Made by a program: the position numbers and the translations under genes. A DNA stretch of 64,000 nt. Source: Ypsolopha sequella. Lineage: Eukaryota > Arthropoda > Insecta > Lepidoptera > Ypsolophidae. Shown here piece after piece: positions 48,341 to 59,172 of the stretch (its first letter is position 1; each line of letters opens with the position of its first letter). The notes beneath the pieces are model-generated. The model was given only the letters and a program-made list of their open reading frames with translations. It searched no databases and was not told where the DNA came from. The DNA lies in the NCBI GenBank assembly GCA_934047225.1, contig OW203988.1, forward strand, positions 2,666,001 to 2,730,000, written 5' to 3'.

Positions 48341-48610
48341 TTTTCAATGCATGTGCTCGTAAAGGCCCACTTTTTATGCATCAAAACCGAACAGAAAGTC
48401 GATTATTTTGCCCTAGGGCTTTATTATTATTATTTTTTTTTTATTTATTTACAATGGTTGGCTAACACACTATGCATTGAAAAATGTAGTATGATACACG
48501 GGCGTAAAAGCAATAAATTACTCGGTTACGTTTAAAACACTCGCTACGCTCGTGTTTTAAATCGTCCTCGAAATTTATTCCTTTGCGCCCTTGTAGCATA
48601 AACTACTATT
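48341..48610. mobile_element. Composite hairpin repeat H, copy 3 (internally deleted)
   Basis: Lacks about 120 bp between ggttggctaac and acactatgcattg relative to copies 1 and 2. It is directly followed by the 41-bp minisatellite; cataaaagctttt, which belongs to the minisatellite unit, precedes it. Confidence 0.75.
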
Positions 48611-48856
48611 ATTGTGCCCGGAGTACGGTCATGAGGCACATAAAAGCTTTTATTGTGCCTGGAGTACGGCCATGAGGCACATAAAAGCTTTTATTGTGCC
48701 CGGAGTACGGTCATTAGGCACATAAAAGCTTTTATTTTGCCCGGAGTACGGTCATGAGGCACATAAAAGCTTTTATTGTGCCTGGAGTACGGTCATGAGG
48801 CACATAAAAGCTTTTATTGTGCCCGCGGTACGGTCATGAGGCACATAATCACGTTA
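48611..48856. repeat. 41-bp minisatellite, six copies
   Basis: The unit attgtgcccggagtacggtc continues atgaggcacataaaagctttt. Copies start every 41 bp from 48611. Differences between units are few, so the expansion is recent. The array lacks unique spacers, so it is not CRISPR-like. Confidence 0.9.
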
Positions 48857-50437
48857 CGGTGTAACCTAATAATGATAATTATAACGCAAAAATTGTCGTT
48901 GAGAAAAGGGGTGTACGATTGTTGATTGTTCCGGTGATACCTTACACTCCGTAAACACCACTGACACCTCCTCAAGGATGTATGTCATGATGGCATGCAA
49001 GTTTTTTTACGCCGTAGTTTTAAGCAAAATACAATCATTTGTATTGAAAAAACCCGTAAACTTTTTACAACGTACGCTTAAAAGAGTTTGAAAGATGAAT
49101 CTTGTGACTGTCCAAAATATATTTTGGTGTTATTTATTTCAGAAATCTCAATTAACACTCATTTCCTTTGCTGTAAACGCGGTACAGTCACGCACACAAG
49201 TGACCAGCGCGTCTGGTACCAATTAGATGGTACGAGTGAGCGAGTGACTAATGACTTCGATTTCAGAGTTGCTTGGTACAGTCATACATGTATGTTAGAT
49301 TTTTCAAGAAATCAGTGGATCATATTGGAACAAGGCAGTGGGTAGACCATGAGTTAAATTTTAGGGCACAACGACAACTTTTACGCACGTCATTTACGCC
49401 GTAAAAGGTTCAAAACCAGACGGTTTTAATTTTATCGATATAAACGCGCAAGAATTCATACCACAGTGCGTAAATTCATGAACGTGTGTAAATATTGCTT
49501 CGTTTGTCTAGTTGCGTTGAAGTCTTCGGTGCTTATGTTATTTCTTATTTAAGGAACACAATAGCAAAACAATTTCAAGTTCACTTTTCTAAAATTATTT
49601 TGCAATGTGTACGTATATCAATTTAAGGCGAATACCATCGCCAAATTAGCAGCTCGATATTTGTCACTACAAATATCAACGGAAACGACACTGAAATAAC
49701 GTTCATATCAGCGCGCAATGCATAGTGGCTGTTACGACGCTCGCTGCGTCCTTGAGAGGGCGAAACAGGAGAAAATTATACTTTTCACTTGGACGTGATT
49801 ACTCGATTGAATAATCTTATGTTATGTTTATAGCTATAAAGTTTATCTATTTATCAAAGCATAGATGAATTCAATCGGCCAAGCCACTCAGGAGCAGTAG
49901 GGAATTTGAGGGCAAAAAACACCATTCAGTAAAAAAAAAATTCATGTAGAAGTTTTGGTGGAATGAAAAAGAAAAATGTTGCATATGTTGTCTAAGAGTT
50001 GATTATTCATAATACATTTTTTCATTATTTTTGGTTTGGCCATAAACGAGGAGTAGGCTTTAGAAAGTACCCATTTGGCAATAGTAAGGCCCTTAGAGGA
50101 ATGGATATATTAAATTATTTCTTTGGTTACGAGTGTCACCTACCCATCTAACCTTTTTCTTTGTCAATGTACCAAGAGGGTGAGCATGTTCGGTACGTTT
50201 AATTTGACAAATGGTCGAAGACTGAGTTATACATTTCTTGTATCTTTTGTTTGTGTTAAGAATTTAAATAAACAAAAGTGACAGAAACACTGCTAAGGGA
50301 ATGTCGTTCGAATTCGAACTTCAGATATTTATTTTCTTACAAACCAGTTATATTCTCCGTTCTAACATTCGACAGCCCACTTTCAATTTTTTTTAAGAAG
50401 AAGTGGATTTATTGCCGCTCATTGGGCACAAATAAAG
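48857..50437. other. No gene recognised
   Basis: A partial D-like segment (cactgacacctcctcaagga) is near 48960. acgccgtagtttt near 49010 and tttacgccgtaaaag near 49400 may be fragments of an unnamed element. The rest is AT-rich. Confidence 0.35.
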
Positions 50438-50838
50438 AGTCCCTGTTACTCCATATGCGAAAAAAACTCTCAGTGCGAGAGGGACGGATTCGTGGAAAAG
50501 TAGCAAAAAGTCGGTTTTTTATTAATATAAAATGTACTAAAAATGCTATCAAAATTTCCTTTAACCAGGTTCTAGATACTGTTAAAACCCATCTAATAAA
50601 ATATAATCGCAGTCCATATGTCATTCTAAATTGTCAAACTAGGAGAATTGGTGTCGATAAAGACCTCATTTCAGTAAATACTTCTATAGAGCAGAAATTC
50701 TCCAATCGCGTTTCTGTTTTAACAGATCCCTAGAGAAAGGTTTCAAAAATAATATACTATTTTATCAAAATTATACATTATATACCGAAGTAGATATAGA
50801 AGTTCTAAAAGTGTCAATATTTTTCCGTAGCGCCTTAA
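50438..50838 (+). repeat. Repeat J, copy 1 (about 400 bp, open frame)
   Basis: From gtccctgttactccatatg to ttttccgtagcgcctta. It contains an open frame ending SNRVSVLTDP and stop. Copy 2 is at 51628-52028 and a fragment at 52388-52450. Peptide differences are mostly non-synonymous, arguing against a conserved protein. Confidence 0.7.
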
Positions 50839-50848
50839 GTTTATAAAT

Positions 50849-51103
50849 GTGTAACAGAAAGGTGTAACCATATTTGAAGAGCTTATTCAGACCATGGTAT
50901 AGAACAACTTTTACTATGGAGCCAAACCTGAAATCTCAAAAAAAAAATCTGCCCTTCCATTCATTTCGGCCGAGCGGCATTGCATTTTTCTATGAAACAG
51001 TCGATTTTTTTTTTCGAGATACAGGTTTTGTTTAATAGTAAAAGTTGTTCTATACCATTGACTGAATAAGCTCTTCAAATATGGTTACACCTTTCTGTTA
51101 CAC
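50849..51103. mobile_element. Foldback MITE with ~70-bp arms
   Basis: gtgtaacagaaaggtgtaac, catatttgaagagcttattc and gtatagaacaacttttacta pair with the right end almost perfectly. It lies 10 bp after repeat J copy 1. No clear target duplication. Confidence 0.85.
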
Positions 51104-51627
51104 GTTGTATAGTAGCCGAGACTGTGCTTTCTAAGTTATTTAAGGGATATGAACATTTGCATGTCCTGCCGAATTATTTTTGACAAGTTTTCTTGTTGTA
51201 GTGACTTTTATGTTGTTGGCTTCAAACTAAAATAACAGAAAAGTCTGATTAGCGCTGAAAAATAACCCCGTAAAAACTGTGTCGGACACAGTTTAGGATG
51301 GCCACGGTTCCAGCTTTTACTGTCTCTATGAGTCAGCCAATCGTGGCCGGCTCTGTGTCAGATGAAACACAGTATACGAACCAATCATGAGCCTGGCACC
51401 ATTAGTGAATGTTAACACTTTGTTAGGAACGCTTTTACTATGTTATAAATATGATTCATTCGCCGTTTGTTCGTCTTCACATATTCACCAAACAAAAGGA
51501 GGTAATGCCAAGAACGTTCAGATTAATGTGGATGTGACGGATCTCGTTCCTAAACGCACAACTTGATGATTGTTTCTCTTATTTTTGAATTAAAATTATT
51601 AAGTTACGGCGATATGTAAAAGTTTTA

Positions 51628-52028
51628 GCGTCCCTGTTACTCCATATGCGGAAAAATCCTCAGTGCGAGAGGGACGGATTCGTGGAAAAGTAGCAAAAAG
51701 TCCGTTTTTTATTAATATAAAATGTACTAAAGTTGCTATCAAAATTTCGTTTAACCAGGTCCTAGATACCGTTAAAACCCATCTAATAAAATATAGTTGC
51801 AGTCTATATGTCATTCTAAATTGTCAAACCAGGAGAATTGGTGTCGAAAAGGGCCTCATTTCAATAAATATTTCTATCGAGCCGAATTTCTCCAATCGCG
51901 TTTCTGTTTTAACAGATCCCTAGAAAAAGAATCCAAAAATAATATACTATTTTATCAAAATAATATATTATTTACTGAAGTAGATATGCAAGTCCTTAAA
52001 GTGTCGATTTTATTTCCGTAGCGCCTTA
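51628..52028 (+). repeat. Repeat J, copy 2
   Basis: Aligns with 50438-50838 over its full length, including the frame ending RVSVLTDP and the gtagcgcctta end. Confidence 0.75.
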
Positions 52029-52032
52029 ATGT

Positions 52033-52254
52033 GATTTAAGGCATTACGGGACAGTTTAATGTCAATTAGGCTTTTCTAGCAAAAATTTGCTATTTTATGC
52101 ATTACTTTGTAAATAATCCTGCACAAAAACTTTAAAGCGTGTTTATAGTTGTTGTTTATTAGGATCGCTTACAAATAATTGCATAAAATACCACCTCTAG
52201 GTTAGAAAAGCCTAAGTAATTGACATTAAACTATTGTCGCGTAATGCCATAAAT
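52033..52254. mobile_element. Foldback MITE with ~80-bp imperfect arms
   Basis: gatttaaggcattacgggac, gtttaatgtcaatta and aggcttttcta pair with the complementary right end, with two small indels. It directly follows repeat J copy 2. Confidence 0.75.
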
Positions 52255-52387
52255 CCCATTAGTTCAATACTTTTTGAGCAAAATAACAAAAACAATCATA
52301 ATTTGTGCGTTTGGGAACGAAATCAGTCGCCTTGAGTACAATTTTAATCAACATTTACCTTAATAGGGTAGGTCGTACTTGCATCAA

Positions 52388-52450
52388 TCACTATTGCTCC
52401 ATGTGGAAAGATACGCAGTGCGAGAGGGACGTATTCTAGAAAAATGTCAA
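52388..52450 (+). repeat. Repeat J fragment
   Basis: Only the ttgctccatgtgg and cagtgcgagagggacg part is alignable with copies 1 and 2. Confidence 0.5.
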
Positions 52451-52730
52451 AATGATTGTATTTCAAGTAATTTTCATTATAAATTCATTAAAAAAACTCA
52501 AGGTTGTATAAATACCTGTTCGTTTCAGAGTTTAATAAAGTTTATACAGTTTTTAATCCATTAATATCTTAAACTTCAACTTGAAAATAATTTTAAAGAC
52601 ATTGTTGGAATGAATTCTGAAGAGTCTGTTTCGATAAGAGTGTGCATTATATTTTGGCATCAGTACAATTTTTTTATTATGTATTTTTGCTAGATGCTTC
52701 GAACAAATAAGAATTAATTATGGTTTTGCA

Positions 52731-53255
52731 GGGACTATCCATTCAAGGCTGACGGCAGGAGCAACTCGGATAAGAACTTTGATGATGTGTCTATCGGAAA
52801 GAGTTTTGACAAGGCAATAAGTACTTTAGTATTGAACAGCGTAAAAAAGTAGCCTTGATAGACAGGGGGGCGAACAACCGAGGTTCTTTTAAATTTTTCG
52901 ATACTGAACCCACAAAAGGACAAAGACCGATACAGGAAAAGCAAAACACGATATCTCTGTAATCCGAAACTTTTGTACACGTGACATGCCTAACATTTCA
53001 CCACTATATCTCGAGTCTTCACGTTCAGTTTCTTTTCCCCATTTGGATCTATTCTAGTTGCCTTTCGGGCAGTGAGGTGGGTCTTAAGGTTCTGGTTTAT
53101 AGAGTTTAGACAAACAAACACGCCCGCATGTCTACTTTGTCTACTGTTGGCATTTCCCACGTCTATGGACCGAGCTTGTACCACGGGTATTATGTGCGTT
53201 TCCATTCCGCGAATTGGTTTTATTAAACTTGTCAATATTTTAATCACTTTTGTGC
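52731..53255. repeat. Repeat-like block with protein-like frames on both strands
   Basis: After an acceptor-like ttttgcag (ending 52731) the plus strand reads DYPFKADGRSNSDKNF to a stop at 52850, and an overlapping frame reads KKVALIDRGANNRG to a stop near 52965. The minus strand is open over the same DNA (52980-52735 and 53247-52990). Parts resemble peptides often seen in lepidopteran gene models derived from repeats. Assigned as a dispersed element of unknown class, with a real exon as the alternative. Confidence 0.35.
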
Positions 53256-53400
53256 GTTGATGTGCTTTTAGTACGTATTACATACACACAAACATATCGT
53301 TGCGACGTTTATCCTAGAGAGGGTGTCAGAGGTGATTCGAGAGTGGACCGTCAGCCACTAGAAAAATTATTACTTATAACATCTTTTCACCGATGCTTAT

Positions 53401-53640
53401 TATTAGTTTTTAACCGACTTCAAAAAAGGAGGAGGTTCTCAATTCGACTGTATTCTTTTTTGTTTTTTTGGCGCTGTTACTCCATAACTCCGTCATTTCT
53501 GAACCGATTTGAATAATTCTTTTTTTGTTTGAAAGAGTGTACTTCCAGATAGGCTTTTCATCGAAACTTATCATAGAATCTGTACTTAGAGTAAGTAAAT
53601 ATTGACAGATTAGATAGGACTAGACACTAAACTTAATCAA
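53401..53640 (+). repeat. Lepidopteran repeat (ccgacttcaaaaaaggagg)
   Basis: Starts ttaaccgacttcaaaaaagg and aggaggttctcaattcg, then ctccgtcatttctgaaccg. I recognise this as a frequent lepidopteran interspersed sequence. Non-coding; 3' border approximate. Confidence 0.55.
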
Positions 53641-54120
53641 CGCGGATGAAGACGTGTCGTCTTGCTACTGTCTTTTGCAAAAGCCACAACAGAATGGAAA
53701 CGCTGTCATAATAATGGCGCAAGAAAAAATATTATTGTTGGCTACTTTGCATAATCTACGGTTGACAGTTTGACATTAAGACGTTTATTTGCTTCGTCAG
53801 TTGGTTTACAAACAAGCGAATGTAACTGTAGCGGACATAAACATAAGTGTGAAAGTGAATTTCGGGGACAGTTACAGATTGAAGTGACAGTCACATGAAA
53901 ATAATGATTATGTTTATTTTAGATTTCTTGTCGTCGAGTGCGTCTATAGGTTTCTCTCTAGTCATTGAAGTGGATATAAACAGACAGATTGTCGTGCGTG
54001 ACCTCATTATAACAGTATTCTTATACAAATCAATTTAAGCAGAACTGAGAATAAGAAAGGAGATTAATTTTACTAAGCATTTAAATAAATTACATTAGAA
54101 ATGATCGTTAATTCAGACAA
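53641..54120. other. No feature recognised
   Basis: Mixed-composition intergenic DNA without a nameable repeat. Confidence 0.35.
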
Positions 54121-54468
54121 ATCAGCCTAGTTCGTCCACTGCTGGACATAAGCCTTTCCAGGACTTTGCCACTCCCGGCGGTCATCCTGGAAGAATTGCC
54201 CATACTCACACACGCTGGGCAGGCGGGTTGGTGAGCGCGGTGCCGGAACCCTCGCACCAGTGACGCCGCTGCCCATCACCAGTCTGTTCTATATAAAGCC
54301 CGGCTATTAGAGATGGATATACCGCCATCCATCGGTCCCAGGCATGGTGGGCCTCTTGGTTTTTTGCCTGTGAGCTGTCCTCTTACTCTCCCCTGAATTA
54401 CTTCGAGCTGGTTTCCAAGTAAGATGGTGGTACGTCCACAGTCGAGCCCGGCATCAGCTCTACCACCT
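54121..54468 (-). mobile_element. R element, copy 2 (inverted)
   Basis: Reads on the plus strand from cagcctagttcgtccactgc to gcatcagctctaccacc, the inverse of the copies at 22549 and 63144. Confidence 0.7.
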
Positions 54469-54829
54469 GTAAAACACCTGTCACACACCAGAAAGTAAAA
54501 AATTGTGTCCCATCAAAAATCTAACTCCCCATCAAAAGATAACGCCATAACGGGGTACAATCTTTTACACCAAAGGATTTCTGGTTGTCATGAAAAAATT
54601 ACTACGAAGGTTATGTTATGTATGTATTCTCTTATTTAATATATGTAGCCAAAATTGATTCGACTGATGACGGCCCCATACCGAGGGCCGAAATATATCG
54701 AGTTAAAATTTTTTTTTTAATTGTTTTAATAACACTACTAATGAAAAGCTAGTCAAAATTGTTATACTTACTCATATACAAATTACACAACCATTATACT
54801 CACATACACATTTACACATTAAATAAACA

Positions 54830-55104
54830 ATAATTGTCCACTCTTGATGGAATTCGTGCGGCTCTCTGCAGGTGACGACAGAATAACAGCGTCGCAGATT
54901 TCGGTTTGCGGCATTATGCTGAGTCGGAGCCTTTTTCTCTTTGCCGCGACACTCATACCACTAGGATAAATTTAAGTTACTTTCTTTTTGTGTTTTAACT
55001 TTATTTAATTTTGTTTTCTTTTATTTAAGTTCTACTTTGTTTTTTGTATGTATGTGTCGTGTTTTTGGGAAATAAATGTTATATCTATCTATCTATCTAT
55101 CTAC
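54830..55104 (+). repeat. LINE 3' end with (atct)n tail
   Basis: ggcattatgctgagtcggag and cgcgacactcataccac precede a T-rich stretch, gggaaataaatgtt and a tetranucleotide run (about 55080-55104). The AATAAA-type signal and simple tail suggest a retrotransposed 3' end. Confidence 0.5.
55080..55104. repeat. (atct)n microsatellite
   Basis: About six perfect atct units ending the element above. Confidence 0.8.
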
Positions 55105-55412
55105 GGCTCCACTACGTTCCGCGACTCGCCATACTTAACATTCTTACTAAACCTATTAGCTCGCTTGTATGCTGAATTTGATTTGCAGTTAGTATTTTTG
55201 ATGTGCAATAAAATATTTCCCTTTTTTAAGCGGCCAAACCTTCTAACGCTGTTGGCCTTTCACACCAGCGTCGACGAGCCATGAAGAAGATCCCTCACAA
55301 TGTTAAACGGCACACTCCTGTCATAAACGCATTACTTTTATTGTTTCAAAGCGTGCATTAAATGCTGTAAGCCCTAATGGATTGTACCACCCTTGTAATA
55401 CTTGCTGGGTTT

Positions 55413-56262
55413 GATGCTCGTAACGAACAGAGAAGGCAGTGGAGTGGATGACTGCACTTTTAGTTTTGCAGCTGCATTTGATTCAAAATCTATTCAAAAT
55501 TTTTGAAATCCTAATTTACAGAAACCAATAGAAACCTTGCGATGGTAACATACACAATATATAGGTTATAAGGTTTTGTTGAATAACTAGTGCATTTTAA
55601 ATTTAAGTGTTCTGTTTCCATTAATTAGAAAAAGGCTTTTTTTTCACAATTCGGCTTCGAAACCGCTCTTAAGAACATCATATAGTCATCAATGACATTT
55701 GATGCTCGTAACGAACAGAGAAGGCAGTGGAGTGGATGACTAAACTTTTAGTTTTGCAGCTGCATTTGATTCAAAATCTATTCAAAATTTTTGAAATTCT
55801 AATTTACAGAAACCAATAGAAACCTTGCGATGGTAACATACACAATATATAGGTTATAAGGTTTTGTTGAATAACTAGTGAATTTTAAATTTAAGTGTTC
55901 TGTTTCCATTAATTAGAAAAAGGCTTTTTTTTCACAATTCGGCTTCGAAACCGCTCTTAAGAACATCATATAGTCATCAATGACATTTGATGCTCGTAAC
56001 GAACAGAGAAGGCAGTGGAGTGGATGACTGCACTTTTAGTTTTGCAGCTGCATTTGATTCAAAATCTATTCAAAATTTTTGAAATTCTAATTTACAGAAA
56101 CCAATGGAAACCTTGCGATGGCAACATACACAATATATAGGTTATAAGGTTTCGTTGAATAACTAGTGAATTTTGAATTTAATTGTTCTGTTTCCATTAA
56201 TTAGAAAAAGGCATTTTTTTCACAATCCGGCTTCGAAACCGCTCATGACATTTGATTAGTAT
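55413..56262. repeat. 288-bp tandem triplication containing a foldback MITE arm
   Basis: Units begin gatgctcgtaacgaacagag at 55413, 55701 and 55989. Each contains the right arm of the foldback MITE (tttacagaaaccaatagaaa to cttcgaaaccgctc). The copies are nearly identical; the third differs most and ends after ccgctcatgac. Confidence 0.9.
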
Positions 56263-56369
56263 TATTTTTAAAACATACTATAATAGCTTCTCCACTGATT
56301 TCCCGAACAACATTCACAGTAGAAATGTAAACGTTTTACTGGTGGGCATTATATCGGGATTATGCCGGT

Positions 56370-56430
56370 GTTTATAGCCGGGGCTCGAACCAGGGGCCGT
56401 GCAGTGACGAGCTCGAACTGTAATCTCTAG
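56370..56430 (-). repeat. tRNA-like B-box relic
   Basis: On the minus strand cctggttcgagccccggc resembles a B-box. The remaining tRNA-like parts are not recognisable. Confidence 0.35.
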
Positions 56431-56887
56431 AATTAGTGGACGATTATACCTTTGCATCTACTGGAGATTTATTGTCTTTTTATTGTCTTTTTATTGTGTT
56501 GACATTATATTTTATTGTGTTGACATTATATTTTATTTCTTGTAGACGGCAATAAATTATTTCTTCAGTTCGAAATAACTAAACAATCTTAACATTCATC
56601 TTATTTATTTTTGTTAAACTCTTATGTTTATTAAATGCAGCTGATGTAATTTGTCTGTAGTCCGATGAAAAATTTAAATTAAACTTAAGAATATTATATT
56701 TTTGGAATAAAAGGCAGTTAAATGTTAAATTCTTCCAAAAAGCTGGTCGATTCTTATGATTTGGAAAGCAATTATAATTAAGAACAATAAATAGTATAAT
56801 TACACGCTCAAAACATAGCTCTCAGCTAAATAATAGTATAATTTACTATTATGCAAGACATATTTTTATTACTATACGTAAATATAG

Positions 56888-57222
56888 AGGCTTCTGTGGC
56901 CAAGTGGTAGAGCGCTCGCCAGCTAACGCAGAGGTCGTGGGTTCAATCTCTGCGGTGCTAATTAATTTGTCTTCAGGCTGCGTGCTTCAAATGGTTCATT
57001 TATGCCTGAAGTACGGCGATAGGGCTCACCACTATATTATAGTATCTATGAAACTATGATTTCTTGGTCGAATTGATTATAGTAATCAACTTATCTGGCA
57101 CTACCCTCAAAAACTTTCCACATCACCAAAGGTTAACTGGCAGATAATGCTAATAAGCATTAAGTTCGCCTTTGTGAATTGTAAATTTATTTTGTGCAAT
57201 AAAGTATTTACATACATATATA
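56888..57222 (+). repeat. SINE with tRNA-like head and RTE-like tail
   Basis: ctgtggccaagtggtagagc (A-box) and gtcgtgggttcaatctctg (B-box) start it. It ends ctggcagataatgctaataagc and tgcaataaagtattt, a tail shared with 23895-24010. The acceptor stem is not complementary, so it is not a tRNA gene. Confidence 0.65.
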
Positions 57223-57232
57223 CCACTCATTA

Positions 57233-57350
57233 CGTTTGTGGCGTAACGTAATAATCGTCGGTGAAAAGCGCGTGTACCAAGTGTGGTCTGTGACTTGCAT
57301 TTCACAATTCATACTCGGAAACACCTCTACCCCCTCAGGGATTCATGTCG
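57233..57350 (+). repeat. Dispersed repeat D, copy 4
   Basis: gcgtaacgtaataatcgtc, gtctgtgacttgcatttcac, cacctctaccccctcaggg and attcatgtcgaga in order; the best-preserved copy. Confidence 0.65.
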
Positions 57351-57546
57351 AGATGATTTGTTGTATTTTATTTTATAATAGCTTCGATGTAATTTGTAGT
57401 AATTTGTACCAAAATAACTCAGAACTTTGGAAAATTCTATAACTTTAAAGCTCTTGTAATGTTATTAAAATGTAATGTAAATTATTACTTCTATTATATT
57501 TCCGTAAAAATCCGAATTTAAAAATTAAACTAAACATATTAATTTC

Positions 57547-57905
57547 ATCCATCCATCAGCCCGTATTCGTCCATTGCTGGACATATGCCTCTCTCATATT
57601 ACGCCACTCTTGGCGGTCCTTAGTCATCCTCATCCAGCCGTCACCCGCAACGTCCTTCAAATCGTCAGTCCAGCGGGCACGAGGGCGCCCTACGCTGCGC
57701 TTTGCTATACGTGGTCTCCATTCCAATGCCTTACGGCCCCAACGGTTATCACGTCGGCGACAAATATGGCCAGTCCACTTACTTCAACTTACTGATTCGG
57801 CAGGCTATGTCGGTCACCTTCGATCTCTGACGGATATCTTCGTTTCGGATTTTATCCATCAGAGATATCCCAAGCATAGCCCGCTCCAAAGCTCGTTGAG
57901 CGACC
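57547..57905 (-). pseudogene. RTE-like LINE reverse-transcriptase C-terminus with 4-bp duplication
   Basis: On the minus strand the frame reads QRALERAMLGISL, then DIACRISKLK, then after a stop WTGHICRRRDNRWGRK, RPRARWTDDLKD and EAYVQQWTNTG to the natural stop, followed by ctgatggatgg. These are the conserved last segments of lepidopteran RTE-type LINE proteins. aagt is duplicated just after KLK, creating a stop and shifting the frame. The downstream frame is otherwise clean, so the copy is young. It is strongly 5'-truncated. Confidence 0.75.
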
Positions 57906-58784
57906 TTAAGGGTCGGTATAATGTCAGATGCACAATTTCAAATGAGCATAAAACATTGTGTAACTTGGTCAATCGGTTTAATAAAAATAATATAGATAAT
58001 AGACTATAGGGCTGATATTCGTGCAAAAGCAAAAACGCAAAAGCTTTAAGTTCGCTCGATAGAAAAAAATTACGAAGTTACATCTATATTTCATGTTTTT
58101 CGAGTGTTAAAGGACCTTTCTTAAAACAGTTTGCCTTGAAATTTGTATTAAAAATAAGAAAACAAATGACCCCGTATAATTGCACGGGGATTTTGAATAA
58201 TTCTGTTTCGTTTTCATTTAATTTAACATCTAAGAATTGGCGCTTACGTCGATTTATTCTGAGACAAGGCGGCGACAAGATATCTCGGTCGCACGCGCTT
58301 TTTGTTCCATGCTTTGTTTCGTCACTCACCCGTCGGTCAGTTGTGATCGCTCCGTTGAGACGGGAGGGCTACGTTTTTGCGCTCTCGACGTCCCGGTTTC
58401 GTAATTGAAATAAATCTCGTAATTTGAAACATGGGAAATAAATGCAACCAATGTAAAAAATGGAATAAAAATGTTTTACGAGTGAAAATAAAGCAGTGGA
58501 TGAAAGTAATGCAAAGGTACGCCATTACTTAACAAAATAAGTAGATAGGTCATGTTTTATTAAAGATGTTGAACTAAAGGTTGTCTCAATGGACTAATGA
58601 ATATCGCTATGTTTTTCGTCTGAGGTATTTTTTTTAGCTTACAATTTAATATCACAATAAGTATGGTTGATGGATGTGGAAGAGGCGAAAGAGTTGTGTC
58701 TGGATCGTAGCAGATGGAAATCTGTAGTCTCTGCCTAGCTGCCTACCCCTCTGGGAGACTAACAAAACCTTATCTCACCATCAC
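57906..58784. other. No gene recognised
   Basis: 58060-58410 is more GC-balanced, with open frames on both strands (58329-58084 minus; 58136-58408 plus) but no domain. It may be unique sequence. Confidence 0.35.
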
Positions 58785-59172
58785 CATCGGCGTATCGACG
58801 TATTCTCGTATCGGCGTATCGACGTATCGGCGTATCGACGTATCGTTGTATCGACGTATCCCCATATCGACGTATCGTCGTATCGACGTATCGTTGTATC
58901 GACGTATCCCCGTATCGACATATCGACGTATCGACGTATCGGCGTATCGACGTATCCCCGTATCGACGTATCGACGTATCGACGTATCGGCGTATTGACG
59001 TATCGTTGTATCGACGTATCTCCTTATCGACGTATCGACGTATCGTCGTATCGACGTATCGGCGTATCGACGTATCGGCGTATTGACGTATCGTTGTATC
59101 GACGTATCCCCGTATCCCCGTATCAACGTATCGTTGTATCGACGTATCGTCGTATCGACGTATCGTTGTATC
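58785..59172. repeat. 8-bp minisatellite (cgtatcga family)
   Basis: About 48 units of cgtatcga and variants (cgtatcgg, cgtatccc, cgtatcgt). Lacking stops, it is open on both strands over long runs, giving a repetitive YRRIDVS-like or RRYVDTSI-like peptide. It grades into tcatcatcgtcatcat. Confidence 0.95.

Noticed and set aside
48611..48856. Possible CRISPR-like array
   Set aside because: The units are contiguous tandem repeats with no unique spacers, in a eukaryotic context.
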